From Paraglaciecola algarum (GTDB taxonomy: Bacteria > Pseudomonadota > Gammaproteobacteria > Enterobacterales > Alteromonadaceae), in contig NZ_JAKGAS010000001.1 of the NCBI RefSeq assembly GCF_021532655.1, forward strand, positions 62,001-126,000: a stretch of DNA of 64,000 bases, written 5' to 3'. Numbering within the stretch: position 1 is the first letter of the stretch; every line of letters starts with the position of its first letter. A program made the translations under genes and the position numbers. The notes under the pieces were generated by a model that made no database searches, was not told where the DNA came from, and saw only the letters and a program-made list of their open reading frames with translations. This document shows, in pieces, positions 46,751 to 57,434 of this stretch.

Positions 46751-46850
46751 GTTGTGTTAGTCATTTGAAAAATATTGTTTATATTATTCAGCAAAGGCCG
46801 TTTAATCGGTTAAAATACAAACAGCATAAAAGTAAGCATCGAGGTTTATT

Positions 46851-47996
46851 GTGACGTCTAAAGAAGTATTAACTCAACCGGCAAAAATTAATTTGCTTGA
46901 TTTTAATCGAGCGGGTTTACGTGCTTATTTTAGTGAAATTGGTGAAAAACCGTTTAGAGCCGATCAGGTGATGAAATGGATATACCAACAAGGTATCTCT
47001 GATTTTGAGCAAATGACTAATCTAAATAAAGTACTTAGAGCTAAGTTAATTGAAAACTGTGAAGTTAAAGCGCCAGAAATTGCTTATCAACAAAATGCCA
47101 CAGACGGCACAATTAAGTTCGCTTTAAAATTAGAAGGTGGCCAAGAAGTTGAGTCTGTGTGGATCCCAGATGGTGACCGCGCCACTTTGTGTGTGTCTTC
47201 GCAAGTAGGCTGTGCTTTGGAGTGTACTTTTTGTTCAACTGCTCAGCAGGGCTTTAATCGTAATTTAAAAGTATCAGAAATTATCGGTCAAGTATGGCGA
47301 GTAGCTGTGACCATAGGTTTAAATAATGACACCGCCAGACGTCCTATTACCAATGTGGTGATGATGGGCATGGGAGAACCTCTACTCAACGTTAAAAATG
47401 TGGTGCCAGCCATGGACTTGATGATGGATGACTTAGCTTTTGGTTTGTCAAAACGCAGAGTGACATTGAGTACCTCAGGTGTAGTGCCTGCATTGGATAA
47501 ATTAGCCGATCAAATAGATGTGGCCTTAGCAATTTCATTACATGCGCCAAACGATGAGTTGCGTAATGAGTTAGTACCGGTTAATAAAAAATATCCAATT
47601 GAGGTCTTTTTGAAAAGTGTACGTGGGTACTTAGCCAAGTCTAATGCCAACTCCGGTAAAGTTACTGTGGAATACGTGATGTTAAACGGTATCAATGATA
47701 GTACTGACCAAGCCCATGAATTAGCCAAAGTGTTAGCTAAAACACCATGTAAAATTAATTTGATCCCATTTAATCCTTATCCTGGCTCACCTTATACTTG
47801 TTCGAGTAATTCTCGTATTGATCGATTCGCTAAAGTGTTAATTGAATACGGTTTAGTGGTCGTGGTTAGGCGTACGCGTGGTGATGATATTGATGCTGCT
47901 TGTGGCCAATTAGTAGGCGATGTGGTGGATAGAACAAAAAGAATGATGAAAAAGCAACTTAGGGGTGAGAATATTTCAGTAAAAATGGCACAATAG
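46851..47996 (+). CDS. rlmN: Dual-specificity 23S rRNA/tRNA adenine-C2 methyltransferase RlmN
   Basis: A 381-residue radical-SAM enzyme methylating A2503 of 23S rRNA and A37 of some tRNAs. The radical-SAM cluster motif lies in [28 protein letters not shown] and the second catalytic Cys in [10 protein letters not shown] are present. The start is GTG at 46851. It opens the rlmN-pilF-rodZ-ispG-hisS run. Confidence 0.97.
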   Translation: MTSKEVLTQPAKINLLDFNRAGLRAYFSEIGEKPFRADQVMKWIYQQGISDFEQMTNLNKVLRAKLIENCEVKAPEIAYQQNATDGTIKFALKLEGGQEVESVWIPDGDRATLCVSSQVGCALECTFCSTAQQGFNRNLKVSEIIGQVWRVAVTIGLNNDTARRPITNVVMMGMGEPLLNVKNVVPAMDLMMDDLAFGLSKRRVTLSTSGVVPALDKLADQIDVALAISLHAPNDELRNELVPVNKKYPIEVFLKSVRGYLAKSNANSGKVTVEYVMLNGINDSTDQAHELAKVLAKTPCKINLIPFNPYPGSPYTCSSNSRIDRFAKVLIEYGLVVVVRRTRGDDIDAACGQLVGDVVDRTKRMMKKQLRGENISVKMAQ

Positions 47997-48024
47997 GTTT
48001 TTTTACGAGGAATAATAAGATCCT

Positions 48025-49227
48025 ATGTTGAGAATAAAATGGGTTTTTTGTCTGGTATTGGTATTACTCGTTGCTTGTAGTAGCCAAAATGGACAGCAGT
48101 CGACATCTAATAATTTTAATCAACTGAAAGCGGCAAAGACCAGAGTTTCACTTGGATTAACTTATTTGAAAAATGGTAATTATAGCCAGGCTAAGTTTAA
48201 TTTAGATAAGGCTATGGAGTTCGCGCCCCGCTCTGCTGATGTTAATTTTGCCATGGCCTATTATTATCAAAAAGTAGGTGAGATTGAACAAGCTGAAAAT
48301 GCATATCAGTTTGCTATGGACCTTGAACCTAAAAATGCAGATATCACCAATAGTTATGGAGCCTTTCTGTGCCAAAATGGTGATTATGAAAAAGCCAAAG
48401 TGTATTTTTTAAAGGCAGTGAATACCAGTAACTATATTTCAAGTGCCGAAACGTACGAAAATTTAGCGCTGTGTAGCCAAAGTTCTGGTCATCCAAAAGA
48501 TGCGATTGAATATTTACGTAGTGCTGTCAACCACCAGCCAGGACGTGGTAATAGTTTATTTTTGTTAGCCAACTCCTTGATTGAAACTGAGCAATGGCAA
48601 GAAGCCAGAGACGTACTTAGACGTTATGAAAAGGTGGCCCAAGTCAGTCCACAAAGTTTATTAATGGCCATTAAAATAGAAAATGGCAGTGGTAATTACG
48701 CTGAGGCCAAGGCTTTTCGCGATATGTTGATCAAGGTCTATCCTACTCATCCTGAGGTTTTGGCTCTTTTAAAAGAGAAACCTGAAGACGTTAAGCCGAA
48801 AAAAGTGTTGAAGGTAATTAAGGCTCCAACAAGGGGAAAAGTTGAGCCAGTACAACAAGAATACAATACCTCAGCTATTGCCGTCCCTGAAGTTGAAAAA
48901 GCTGTTGTTAAAGAAACAATAGTTAACAATGAGCCCAAACAAGTAATGGACTCCACTCATAAACAAGTCGCAGATACCAACACAGATCCTGTTGACCAAA
49001 TAAAAGTTGCAGAGCAGGTTGAAGAAAAGTCAGAAGCAAAACTATTAGTCCAAGAGTCTGAAATAAAAAAATATCACTTAGTGACAAAAGGAGAAAACCT
49101 GTACAGAATTTCATTAATGTATAATATACGAATGCAGCGATTGATAGAGTGGAATAATTTGTCTGACGCTTCAGCAATATATAATGGCATGAAGTTAAAC
49201 ATAGTGGCCCCTAATTCTGATGAGTAA
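48025..49227 (+). CDS. pilF: Type IV pilus pilotin-like TPR lipoprotein with C-terminal LysM
   Basis: A 400-residue lipoprotein (VLLVAC, lipidated C18). Residues 36-260 hold about six TPR repeats in the PilF/PilW pattern (SLGLTYLKNGNYSQAKFNLD, NSYGAFLCQNGDYEKAKVYF). The family helps the PilQ secretin reach the outer membrane. A Lys/Glu/Val-rich linker (265-345) leads to a LysM peptidoglycan-binding domain (about 351-395: YHLVTKGENLYRISLMYNIR, NNLSDASAIYNGMKL). Usual PilF is about 250 residues and lacks LysM. The rlmN-pilF-rodZ-ispG order supports the call. Confidence 0.87.
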   Translation: MLRIKWVFCLVLVLLVACSSQNGQQSTSNNFNQLKAAKTRVSLGLTYLKNGNYSQAKFNLDKAMEFAPRSADVNFAMAYYYQKVGEIEQAENAYQFAMDLEPKNADITNSYGAFLCQNGDYEKAKVYFLKAVNTSNYISSAETYENLALCSQSSGHPKDAIEYLRSAVNHQPGRGNSLFLLANSLIETEQWQEARDVLRRYEKVAQVSPQSLLMAIKIENGSGNYAEAKAFRDMLIKVYPTHPEVLALLKEKPEDVKPKKVLKVIKAPTRGKVEPVQQEYNTSAIAVPEVEKAVVKETIVNNEPKQVMDSTHKQVADTNTDPVDQIKVAEQVEEKSEAKLLVQESEIKKYHLVTKGENLYRISLMYNIRMQRLIEWNNLSDASAIYNGMKLNIVAPNSDE

Positions 49228-49236
49228 CAAAAAAAT

Positions 49237-50256
49237 ATGAGCGAAGAACAACAAGAAGTAGTGATCCCGGGCCCCGGCGAAATTTTAAAAAAGGCTAGAG
49301 AAGCAGCAGGCCTGTCTACTGAAGATATTGCCAGTAAAATTCGATTAAAAAACACCTTGATCCAAGATATTGAGCAAGACAATTATGACATTAATATCTC
49401 CTTAACCTTTATTAAGGGATATTTGAAGTTGTACGCAAAACAAGTCGATGTATCTGAGTCTGAGATTGTGGACGCTTTTGAAAAGCATAATACTCAGAAA
49501 AAAGAACCAGCAAAATTACAAAGTTTTTCTAGAAAATTCAGCCATCAGGCGAATGACGATAAATTGATGTTGGTTACCTATCTTATCGTAGCAGTGGTGA
49601 TTGCGTTGGTGGTTGTTTGGTGGTTCCAGCAAGGTGATGACGAGAATAAAGTTAGCTCGTTTTTATCTAACACGTCTAAAACCATAGAGAATAAAATATC
49701 CAACCAGCCAAATAAACAACCAGAAGTAGAAACCGAACCTGCTACAGAACTAAAAAATAGTTCAGTTATATCTGTGATTGCCAAAACAACAGATTCGCTT
49801 GCACAAGAAACACAAGATTTGGTTACCGATTCAACTATTGATGGATTAGAGCCAACTGAAATTGTCGGATCTATTGACAATACTACTGAGCTAAATCCTT
49901 CTGAATCCAATGAACCTGAACCGGAGGCGATAGAGTCTGCCAGCTTAACCGCTCAAACAGCTGAACTAGATGAGTCAGAAGTATCTGAATTAAATACCTC
50001 TTTTGCTGAACCAGTAGAATTAATATTCGAGTTTGCTGACAACTGCTGGATGAACTTAGCGGATGCCACAGGTGAAAACATTGCTTATGGTGTAAAAGTC
50101 AAAGGTCGCGTGATGCCAGTGACAGGTATTCCGCCTTTTGAAGTGACGTTAGGCGCACCCGAAGTAGTAAAAATTAGTTATGCAGGTAAGCCAGTTGATA
50201 TGTCATTTATTGTCCCTGGTCGTAGCGCCAAATTTGCCCTGCCAAGAGCAGAGTAA
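49237..50256 (+). CDS. rodZ: Cytoskeletal shape protein RodZ
   Basis: A 339-residue bitopic membrane protein linking MreB to the wall machinery. A cytoplasmic Xre-type HTH occupies about 12-80 (LKKAREAAGLSTEDIASKIR, YDINISLTFIKGYLKLYAK). One membrane helix lies at about 110-128 (YLIVAVVIALVVVWWF), followed by a Glu/Ser/Thr-rich periplasmic linker. The C-terminal DUF4115 domain spans about 260-337 (EFADNCWMNLADATGEN, GIPPFEVTLGAPEVV). It starts 9 bp after pilF. Confidence 0.94.
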   Translation: MSEEQQEVVIPGPGEILKKAREAAGLSTEDIASKIRLKNTLIQDIEQDNYDINISLTFIKGYLKLYAKQVDVSESEIVDAFEKHNTQKKEPAKLQSFSRKFSHQANDDKLMLVTYLIVAVVIALVVVWWFQQGDDENKVSSFLSNTSKTIENKISNQPNKQPEVETEPATELKNSSVISVIAKTTDSLAQETQDLVTDSTIDGLEPTEIVGSIDNTTELNPSESNEPEPEAIESASLTAQTAELDESEVSELNTSFAEPVELIFEFADNCWMNLADATGENIAYGVKVKGRVMPVTGIPPFEVTLGAPEVVKISYAGKPVDMSFIVPGRSAKFALPRAE

Positions 50257-50319
50257 TCGCTAGAATTACGACTTCAACCTATTATTTTTACATGAACCAT
50301 ATTGAGTTAACCAAATAAA

Positions 50320-51438
50320 ATGTTTGCAGAATCTCCCATTATTCGCCGTCCTTCAAAACGAATTTATGTAGGTAACGTGCCTATAGGTGACGGCGCACCT
50401 ATTGCTGTGCAATCTATGACTAATACTTTAACCACAGATGTTGAAGCTACAGTCGCCCAAATTAAAAGAATTCAAGGCGTGGGTGGGGAGATCGTCCGTG
50501 TGTCTGTTCCCACTATGGATGCTGCTGAGGCCTTTAAAGTTATCAAGCAACAAGTGTCTATTCCACTGATTGCTGATATTCACTTTGATTACCGAATTGC
50601 TTTAAAAGTGGCTGAATACGGTGTGGATTGTTTACGCATAAACCCAGGCAATATCGGTTCAATGGAGCGAGTGAAAGCGGTTGTTGACTGTGCCCGAGAT
50701 AAAAATATTCCGATACGTATAGGCGTTAATGGCGGATCGCTGGAAAAAGAAATTCAAGAAAAATACACAGAACCTACGCCGGCGGCATTAGTTGAATCAG
50801 CTATGCGTCACGTGGATATTCTAGATAAATTAAATTTTGACCAGTTTAAAGTCAGCGTAAAAGCTTCTGATGTCTTTTTGGCTGTAGGGGCTTATCGCGA
50901 GTTAGCCAAACAAATTGATCAACCTTTACATTTAGGGATCACTGAAGCTGGCGGTATTCGTGCTGGCGCAGTAAAAAGTTCTGTTGGTTTAGGCATGTTG
51001 TTAGCTGAAGGTATAGGTGACACTATTCGCATTTCTTTGGCTGCTGATCCGGTTGAAGAAATAAAAGTCGGTTTTGATATTTTAAAATCTCTACGTATTC
51101 GCTCCCGCGGCATTAATTTTATAGCTTGCCCAAGCTGTTCTCGGCAAGAATTTGATGTGATTAGCACAGTCAATGCACTGGAACAAAGATTAGAAGATTT
51201 ATTAACCCCTATGGATGTGTCGATTATTGGCTGTGTGGTGAATGGTCCTGGTGAAGCAGAAGTATCTGATTTAGGCCTTACTGGTGCCCGAAATATGAGT
51301 GGATTCTACTTAGACGGAAAACGCCAGAAAGAACGTTTAGCTAATGATGATTTGGTTGATCAATTAGAAAAACGCATTCGTGCTAAAGCGGCTTTGTTGG
51401 ATCAAGGTAATAAAATTGCTGTAAAACAGCTAGGCTAA
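50320..51438 (+). CDS. ispG: 4-hydroxy-3-methylbut-2-enyl diphosphate synthase (flavodoxin)
   Basis: A 372-residue 4Fe-4S enzyme of the MEP isoprenoid pathway, converting methylerythritol cyclodiphosphate to HMBPP. Motifs: [38 protein letters not shown], and the cluster ligands in [10 protein letters not shown] and [10 protein letters not shown]. It follows rodZ in the usual order and precedes hisS across a terminator. Confidence 0.97.
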   Translation: MFAESPIIRRPSKRIYVGNVPIGDGAPIAVQSMTNTLTTDVEATVAQIKRIQGVGGEIVRVSVPTMDAAEAFKVIKQQVSIPLIADIHFDYRIALKVAEYGVDCLRINPGNIGSMERVKAVVDCARDKNIPIRIGVNGGSLEKEIQEKYTEPTPAALVESAMRHVDILDKLNFDQFKVSVKASDVFLAVGAYRELAKQIDQPLHLGITEAGGIRAGAVKSSVGLGMLLAEGIGDTIRISLAADPVEEIKVGFDILKSLRIRSRGINFIACPSCSRQEFDVISTVNALEQRLEDLLTPMDVSIIGCVVNGPGEAEVSDLGLTGARNMSGFYLDGKRQKERLANDDLVDQLEKRIRAKAALLDQGNKIAVKQLG

Positions 51439-51506
51439 GCTAAATCCTTCATTAATTGCTTAAGTTAGCCGAGTATTTTTGTGTTCAATGTTTTACGTTT
51501 ACGCAC

Positions 51507-51533
51507 AAAGCCCCTATAATGCGGGGCTTTTTT
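51507..51533 (+). terminator. Terminator between ispG and hisS
   Basis: The stem AAAGCCCC (51507-51514) pairs with GGGGCTTT (51523-51530) around an 8-base loop. A T run follows, 69 bp after the ispG stop. Confidence 0.85.
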
Positions 51534-51561
51534 AATTATTGTAGATAAGAGATTTCATTTA

Positions 51562-52842
51562 GTGGCGAAACAAATTCAGGCAATTCGAGGAATGAACGAC
51601 TGCTTACCGTCAGAGTCGGGGCTGTGGCAGTACGTAGAATCCGCTATTCGTCAGGTAGTAGCGAGTTATGGTTATCAAGAAATTCGCACGCCTATTGTGG
51701 AAAGCACTGATTTATTTAAGCGATCTATTGGTGAAGTGACCGATATCGTTGAAAAAGAAATGTACACCTTTGCTGATCGTAATTCAGATAGTTTAACCTT
51801 ACGTCCAGAAGGCACTGCTAGTGTCGTTCGAGCAGGAAATGAGCATGGCTTACTGTATAATCAGCAACAGCGTTTGTGGTATATGGGACAAATGTTTCGC
51901 CATGAGCGTCCGCAAAAGGGTCGCTATCGTCAATTTCATCAGTTCGGTGTAGAAGTGTTCGGTCTAGAAGGCCCTGATATCGACGCTGAAGTTATTATAC
52001 TCAGCGCGCGTTTATGGAAAATGTTTGGTATTACTGAGCATGTTACCTTAGAAATTAATTCTCTAGGATCGGCCGAAGCGCGAGCGGCTTATAAAGAACA
52101 GTTGGTGGCATATTTAAAAACTAAAGAATCAGAGCTAGATGAAGACAGTTTACGTCGTCTAGAGTCCAACCCCTTACGTGTTTTAGATAGTAAAAATCCG
52201 CAAGTCCAGGCTGCTATTCAAGATGCACCTAAGTTAATTGATTGCTTAGACGAAGAGTCGGCACAACATTTTACAGGTTTGTGTGAACGATTAGACAAGT
52301 TAGGTATCCAATACCGAGTTAATCCATCTTTGGTACGTGGTTTAGATTATTATAATCGTACAGTATTTGAGTGGGTCACCGATAGTTTAGGGGCTCAAGG
52401 TACAGTTTGCGCTGGTGGTCGTTACGATGGATTAGTACAGCAACTCGGTGGAAAAGGTACTCAAGGTGTGGGGTTTGCCATGGGATTAGAGCGTTTAGTC
52501 TTGATGTTGCAAACCTTAGAATTAGATAAAAATCTAGCATCAGCCGTTGATGTATACGTCACTGCTATGGATAGTTCGGTTGAGTTGTATGCTCGTCAAA
52601 TCGCTGAGAATTTACGAGACGAATTACCTAAGATTAAAGTGATGAATCATTGTGGTGGTGGGAACTTTAAAAAGCAAATGAAACGTGCTGACAATAGCGG
52701 GGCCAGTATCGCTTTGATCATAGGTCAAGACGAGTTAACCCAAGAGCAAGTGGCGATAAAATATTTGCGGGAAAAACAAGAGCAAAAAAATATTGCTAAA
52801 ACAGAATTAGTCGAATTTATTGGTAGCTTATTTAACCGGTAG
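51562..52842 (+). CDS. hisS: Histidyl-tRNA synthetase
   Basis: A 426-residue class II aminoacyl-tRNA synthetase. It has motif 1 around [12 protein letters not shown], motif 2 [19 protein letters not shown], the His-A loop [15 protein letters not shown], and motif 3 in [17 protein letters not shown]-terminal anticodon-binding domain follows. The start is GTG at 51562 ([16 protein letters not shown]). Confidence 0.98.
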   Translation: MAKQIQAIRGMNDCLPSESGLWQYVESAIRQVVASYGYQEIRTPIVESTDLFKRSIGEVTDIVEKEMYTFADRNSDSLTLRPEGTASVVRAGNEHGLLYNQQQRLWYMGQMFRHERPQKGRYRQFHQFGVEVFGLEGPDIDAEVIILSARLWKMFGITEHVTLEINSLGSAEARAAYKEQLVAYLKTKESELDEDSLRRLESNPLRVLDSKNPQVQAAIQDAPKLIDCLDEESAQHFTGLCERLDKLGIQYRVNPSLVRGLDYYNRTVFEWVTDSLGAQGTVCAGGRYDGLVQQLGGKGTQGVGFAMGLERLVLMLQTLELDKNLASAVDVYVTAMDSSVELYARQIAENLRDELPKIKVMNHCGGGNFKKQMKRADNSGASIALIIGQDELTQEQVAIKYLREKQEQKNIAKTELVEFIGSLFNR

Positions 52843-52933
52843 TTTTTTATAAAGAAACGTAACTAATAAATTTAATAAAATACTTAATATTAAAGGATGT
52901 TTTTTAACATCCGAGCAGTAAGAGGAAAGAATA

Positions 52934-53557
52934 ATGGACCAGTTCGAAACAGAAGAACAACAAGTTGAAGCGATCAAACGCTTTTGGAAAGAAAACGGCA
53001 CAGCGTTAATAGTTGGAGCTGTATTAGGTTTGGGAGGTTTGTACGGCTGGCGGTATTTCAATGAGAGCCAAATGGAAGCTAAAGAAGCCGCATCAGTAGC
53101 TTATGAAAAAGCATCAACTCAATTAGCGGCAGATGAAAAAGGAATTGGTCAAGCAAAAGCCTATATCGATACTCATGCAGACACAGGCTATTCATTATTA
53201 ATGGCCTTAGAGTTAGCTAAAAAAGCGACCGATAGCGATGATTTAACTGAAGCGGCTAAACATTTAGAATTTGTCAGCAACAATGCAGATGTTTTGGCGA
53301 TTAAATCGGTTGCTCAGGTTCGTCTAGCGCGAATTCAAATCGAACAGGGCGAGTTAGATAAAGCCCTAGCCACTGCTGAAAAAATTCAAGATGCAGCGTT
53401 CAAGGGTGCTTCACAAGAAATTAAAGGCGATGTGTATCAAGCACAAAAGTTGTTTGATAAAGCACGTGCAGCATACAGTGCTGCGTTGGAAATTAATGAG
53501 CGTGATCCAATTTTAAAAATGAAGTTAGATAATTTAACTGCGATGGCTAACGGATAG
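52934..53557 (+). CDS. yfgM: YfgM family periplasmic chaperone/translocon subunit
   Basis: A 207-residue protein. The cytoplasmic N-terminus reads ETEEQQVEAIKRFWKENG. A membrane helix (about 23-42, TALIVGAVLGLGGLYGWRYF) leads to a periplasmic TPR-like domain. YfgM interacts with SecYEG and PpiD and stabilises RcsB in E. coli. Placement between hisS and bamB is conserved in gammaproteobacteria. Confidence 0.93.
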   Translation: MDQFETEEQQVEAIKRFWKENGTALIVGAVLGLGGLYGWRYFNESQMEAKEAASVAYEKASTQLAADEKGIGQAKAYIDTHADTGYSLLMALELAKKATDSDDLTEAAKHLEFVSNNADVLAIKSVAQVRLARIQIEQGELDKALATAEKIQDAAFKGASQEIKGDVYQAQKLFDKARAAYSAALEINERDPILKMKLDNLTAMANG

Positions 53558-54796
53558 GTGATAAACGTGAACCGACTTTTAGTCTCATTGTTAGTATCCA
53601 GTTGCTTAGTGTTTTCTGGATGTACGACTGTTTCCAATTGGTTTTACGATGAAGACGAAATTGAAATTCGTCGTTTAAAGCCGATACAAACAAAATTTAT
53701 CCCAGTACAAAAATGGTCAGTGGATTTAGGTGATGGTGTAGGTAACTTTTTCTCAAAACTAAAACCCGCGGTAAATTATTCTAAAGTGTTTGCTGCCGAC
53801 CGCCAGGGCATGATTGCTGCGTTTGAACAAGAAACAGGTAAGCAAGTATGGCAAAGAAACTTAGCTACATATAAAGATGAAGGATTAACTGCTAGTGTAA
53901 AAAAATTATGGTCTAGTGGTATTCCTGCCAAGATAGCGGGTGGGGTAACTGTTGCCTATGAAACTGTATTTATAGGCACTGAAAACGGTGAAGTCATTGC
54001 CCTCGATGCCAATTCTGGAGACCAAAAGTGGATCGCTACAGTGAAAGGCGAAGTGTTAGCTTCTCCAGCAGTAGATGCTGGTGTAGTAGTGGTAAATACT
54101 GGCTCCGGATTTGTATTTGCTTTAAATGCAGCAGATGGTGAGGAGCTGTGGTCTCATGAATCAGATGTTCCCCCTTTATCTTTGCGAGGTGTTTCAGCTC
54201 CTTCTGCAGGTAATGGTGGGGCTATTATCGGTACTGCCACAGGCAAGTTAATAGTAAATATTTTAGATTCCGGACAATCGGCTTGGGAACAGGTGATTTC
54301 TGCAGCCACTGGTGTAACCGAATTAGAGCGTATAGTAGATATTGATAGTAAACCATTAGTGGCTAACGGTATTATTTATGTAGTGTCTTATGATGGTACC
54401 TTAGCGGCAGTAGAAATGCGCAGTGGTCGAATTATTTGGAAGCGTGAATATAAATCTTATCGTAGTTTAAGTATTTCTGGCTCGTCATTGTTTGTTGTAG
54501 ATAATAACAGTTATGTCTACGCACTTGACACCCGCAACGGAGTTGAGTTGTGGAGTCAAGGAGCCCTGAAGAAACGTTTGTTAACCGCAGCTACTCCAGT
54601 TGGAAATTATGTTGTGGCAGGTGACAAATACGGATATTTACATTGGTTTGATAAAACTGACGGAACAATTGTTGCCCGTTTAGAGGTAGGCGGTGATGAT
54701 GATGATGAAAGTATTTATTCAGCGCCAATCGCTGATGGCAATATGTTATATACTCAAACCAGAGATGGTAAACTGGTTGCTATTGAAACCCCTTAA
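53558..54796 (+). CDS. bamB: Outer-membrane assembly lipoprotein BamB
   Basis: A 412-residue outer-membrane lipoprotein of the BAM complex. The lipobox is LVFSGC, followed by an eight-bladed PQQ-type beta-propeller (KQVWQRNLATYK, GDQKWIATVKGE, GEELWSHESDV, GRIIWKREYKS, GVELWSQGALK). The annotated start is the GTG at 53558 directly after yfgM; another GTG three codons later (MNRLLVSLLVS) gives an equally good signal peptide. Confidence 0.95.
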   Translation: MINVNRLLVSLLVSSCLVFSGCTTVSNWFYDEDEIEIRRLKPIQTKFIPVQKWSVDLGDGVGNFFSKLKPAVNYSKVFAADRQGMIAAFEQETGKQVWQRNLATYKDEGLTASVKKLWSSGIPAKIAGGVTVAYETVFIGTENGEVIALDANSGDQKWIATVKGEVLASPAVDAGVVVVNTGSGFVFALNAADGEELWSHESDVPPLSLRGVSAPSAGNGGAIIGTATGKLIVNILDSGQSAWEQVISAATGVTELERIVDIDSKPLVANGIIYVVSYDGTLAAVEMRSGRIIWKREYKSYRSLSISGSSLFVVDNNSYVYALDTRNGVELWSQGALKKRLLTAATPVGNYVVAGDKYGYLHWFDKTDGTIVARLEVGGDDDDESIYSAPIADGNMLYTQTRDGKLVAIETP

Positions 54797-54844
54797 GTAA
54801 TTTGTAAAGCTTCAAGCTTTACATATTCTGCTAATTTGTTATTT

Positions 54845-54871
54845 CGGCTTAGAGGAATCTAAGCCGTTTTT
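54845..54871 (+). terminator. Terminator between bamB and der
   Basis: The stem CGGCTTAG (54845-54852) pairs with CTAAGCCG (54859-54866) around a 6-base loop and is followed by five T. It lies 48 bp after the bamB stop and only 20 bp before the der ATG. Confidence 0.82.
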
Positions 54872-54890
54872 GTCTATAGGATAAATATTT

Positions 54891-56342
54891 ATGTTACCCG
54901 TTGTTGCCTTAGTTGGTCGCCCAAATGTTGGAAAATCGACTTTATTTAATCGCCTAACTCGCACCCGAGATGCGTTAGTGGCGGATTTTCCTGGCTTAAC
55001 ACGGGACAGAAAATACGGTACGGCCGAACATGAAAACCTACAATTTATTGTGGTGGACACAGGCGGTATAAGTGGAGATGAAAAAGGCATCGATATGGCT
55101 ATGGCAGAACAGTCATTGTTAGCCATAGTTGAAGCCGATGTGGTGCTATTTTTGGTTGACGCACGTGTTGGTATGACTGGCGCAGATCAAGGTATTGCTG
55201 AGCATTTACGCAAACAAGAAAAGCCTGTTTATGTGGTGGCCAATAAAGTTGATGGCATAGACGGAGACAGTGAAAGTGCGGATTTCTTTGCTCTAGGTTT
55301 AGGTGATGTCAATCAAATTGCTGCGGCTCATGGCCGAGGTGTCACCCAATTATTACAAAATGCGTTAAATCCTATTGCTGAACACTTTCCTGACATGATC
55401 ATCCCGGAAGAAAGTGATGAAGGATTAGCTGAAGAAGATGCAGAAGAACAACTTGCTCGCTTGCAAGCTCAACCTATTAAATTAGCCATAGTGGGTAAAC
55501 CGAATGTGGGTAAATCTACCCTAACCAACCGTATCTTAGGTGAAGAACGAGTGGTGGTTTATGACGAGCCAGGTACCACGCGAGACAGTGTTTTTATTCC
55601 CATGGAACGTGATGGTCGAGAATATATTTTAATTGATACAGCAGGGGTTAGGCGTCGTCGAAATATTTCTGAAGCGGTAGAGAAATTTTCAATCGTTAAA
55701 ACCTTACAAGCCATAGAAGAATCTAATGTGGTGTTATTTGTGGTAGATGCTAGAGAGGGCATTACCGACCAAGATTTAAGTTTATTGGGGTTCATTCTCA
55801 ATGCTGGTCGTTCATTGGTTGTATCCGTTAATAAATGGGACGGTCTAGATAAAGACATCAAGGATGAAATTAATAGAGAGTTAGATAGGCGTTTAGGCTT
55901 TATTGACTTTGCCCGTATTCATTATATTTCAGCGCTACACGGAACAGGTGTGGGGCATTTGTTTGAATCTGTACAAGAAGCCTACGCATCAGCGACTAAG
56001 CGAATTACCACTTCTATGGTAACGCGCATTATGGATATGGCTCAAGACGATCACCAACCACCTGTCGTTCGTGGTCGTAGAGTCAAAATGAAATATGCCC
56101 ACGCTGGTGGGTATAATCCGCCAATTATTGTGATACATGGTAACCAATTGAAAGACTTACCGGATTCTTATAAACGTTATTTAATGAATTATTTCCGTAA
56201 ATCATTAAATGTTATGGGCACCCCAATCAAAATAGAATTTAGAGAAGGGGCAAATCCCTATGAAAGCGATCACAGTCAACTAAATGATTCACAAAGACGC
56301 AAACGTAGGCAGTTGATGCGAATGCATAAAAAAGCTAAATAA
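54891..56342 (+). CDS. der: Ribosome-assembly GTPase Der (EngA)
   Basis: A 483-residue protein with two tandem GTPase domains. The first has [20 protein letters not shown] and NKVD. The second (from about 198) has [22 protein letters not shown] and NKWD. A KH-like C-terminal domain closes it ([20 protein letters not shown]). An acidic linker between the G domains ([15 protein letters not shown]) is typical of the gammaproteobacterial form. Der acts in 50S maturation. Confidence 0.97.
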   Translation: MLPVVALVGRPNVGKSTLFNRLTRTRDALVADFPGLTRDRKYGTAEHENLQFIVVDTGGISGDEKGIDMAMAEQSLLAIVEADVVLFLVDARVGMTGADQGIAEHLRKQEKPVYVVANKVDGIDGDSESADFFALGLGDVNQIAAAHGRGVTQLLQNALNPIAEHFPDMIIPEESDEGLAEEDAEEQLARLQAQPIKLAIVGKPNVGKSTLTNRILGEERVVVYDEPGTTRDSVFIPMERDGREYILIDTAGVRRRRNISEAVEKFSIVKTLQAIEESNVVLFVVDAREGITDQDLSLLGFILNAGRSLVVSVNKWDGLDKDIKDEINRELDRRLGFIDFARIHYISALHGTGVGHLFESVQEAYASATKRITTSMVTRIMDMAQDDHQPPVVRGRRVKMKYAHAGGYNPPIIVIHGNQLKDLPDSYKRYLMNYFRKSLNVMGTPIKIEFREGANPYESDHSQLNDSQRRKRRQLMRMHKKAK

Positions 56343-56392
56343 CCTTTGCCTTGTTAAATAGTTAGATTGAATCATTTCATTTAGAGATAAAT

Positions 56393-56602
56393 ATGTCCCG
56401 ATTAAATACTCAAGATAAATTACCCTTAAATTTACGAATTTTGATTGGTGTGGTGGCCATACCTTCACTTGTTTTAGCGGGCATGCTCGGGGTTATGACA
56501 TTTAATGGTCAGTTTCAAGAAATTAGTATTTTCGAATGGATTTATTCCATAGCGGGTTTTGTGGCTTTATATATTGCCGTGACCGGAAAACGTCTTTTTT
56601 AA
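56393..56602 (+). CDS. Small hypothetical membrane protein
   Basis: A 69-residue protein with two hydrophobic helices (LRILIGVVAIPSLVLAGMLG and the segment around IYSIAGFVALYIAV) and a basic C-terminus (GKRLF). It follows der by 50 bp. I do not recognise the family. The Met start and hydrophobic pattern support a real gene. Confidence 0.6.
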   Translation: MSRLNTQDKLPLNLRILIGVVAIPSLVLAGMLGVMTFNGQFQEISIFEWIYSIAGFVALYIAVTGKRLF

Positions 56603-56677
56603 TATTCTAATTTTACCGGCCTTATAAGAATGTAGATTCATATCTAAAGTGTTACAAGATAAAACCTTAGGATAATA

Positions 56678-57340
56678 GTGATTTCAAAGTTACCTCGTTG
56701 GGTTGAATATGGTTCATTTATTTTGGCTTTGGTTGCTGGCTTAGTTAATTCTATCGGTCTACTGGGTTTTAAACATCAATCTATCTCTCATTTGTCCGGA
56801 ATTGCTACTTTGGTGGGGACTGGGGTTATTAATTCAGATTTGTCCGATGTTTTTCATTTGCTATTAGTGTTATTTGGTTTTTTAATGGGCTCGATTATAT
56901 CCGGATACTTTTTATCCAGTGGTTCGTTAAAGCTAGGTCGAAATTATAGTAGTCTGCTGTATTTAGAAGGTGCGCTATTATTTATCTCTGTTTATTTTTT
57001 ATCAAATGATTCCAGTCAAGGGCATTATCTAGCTTCAGCGGCATGCGGATTACAAAATGCCCTAGCCACTAGATTCAGTGGTGCAGTGGTCCGCACTACA
57101 CATGTTACTGGCATATTTACCGATCTTGGTATTATGCTAGGGGCTAAATTAAGAGGTGATGCATTCGATAGAAGAAAAGCTCTATTATTTTTATTAATAA
57201 TAGGAGGCTTTATTCTAGGAGGTACATGTGGAGCATATTTGTTTGCAGAGTTAAAGTTTTATGCTTTGTTTGTTCCCGCCAGTATATGTGTGTTGTTAGC
57301 CTTATCTTATTCAATTTATAGCGTTAAAGTGAAAAAATAA
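56678..57340 (+). CDS. DUF1275 (YoaK-type) membrane protein
   Basis: A 220-residue integral membrane protein with about six helices. It has the DUF1275 features GYGSFILALVAGLVNSIGLLG-like N-terminus (here VEYGSFILALVAG), a middle LASAACGLQNALATR, and VVRTTHVTGIFTDLGIMLG. The function of the family is unknown. The start is GTG at 56678. Confidence 0.85.
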   Translation: MISKLPRWVEYGSFILALVAGLVNSIGLLGFKHQSISHLSGIATLVGTGVINSDLSDVFHLLLVLFGFLMGSIISGYFLSSGSLKLGRNYSSLLYLEGALLFISVYFLSNDSSQGHYLASAACGLQNALATRFSGAVVRTTHVTGIFTDLGIMLGAKLRGDAFDRRKALLFLLIIGGFILGGTCGAYLFAELKFYALFVPASICVLLALSYSIYSVKVKK

Positions 57341-57434
57341 GCTTCTGTGTATACTTTTAGCTAGGTCTTTTGGCTGCTGATCTCTGGCCTCGTTTGTAAT
57401 ATGCTTTAGCAATAAATTCTTTACAATTCGGTGT

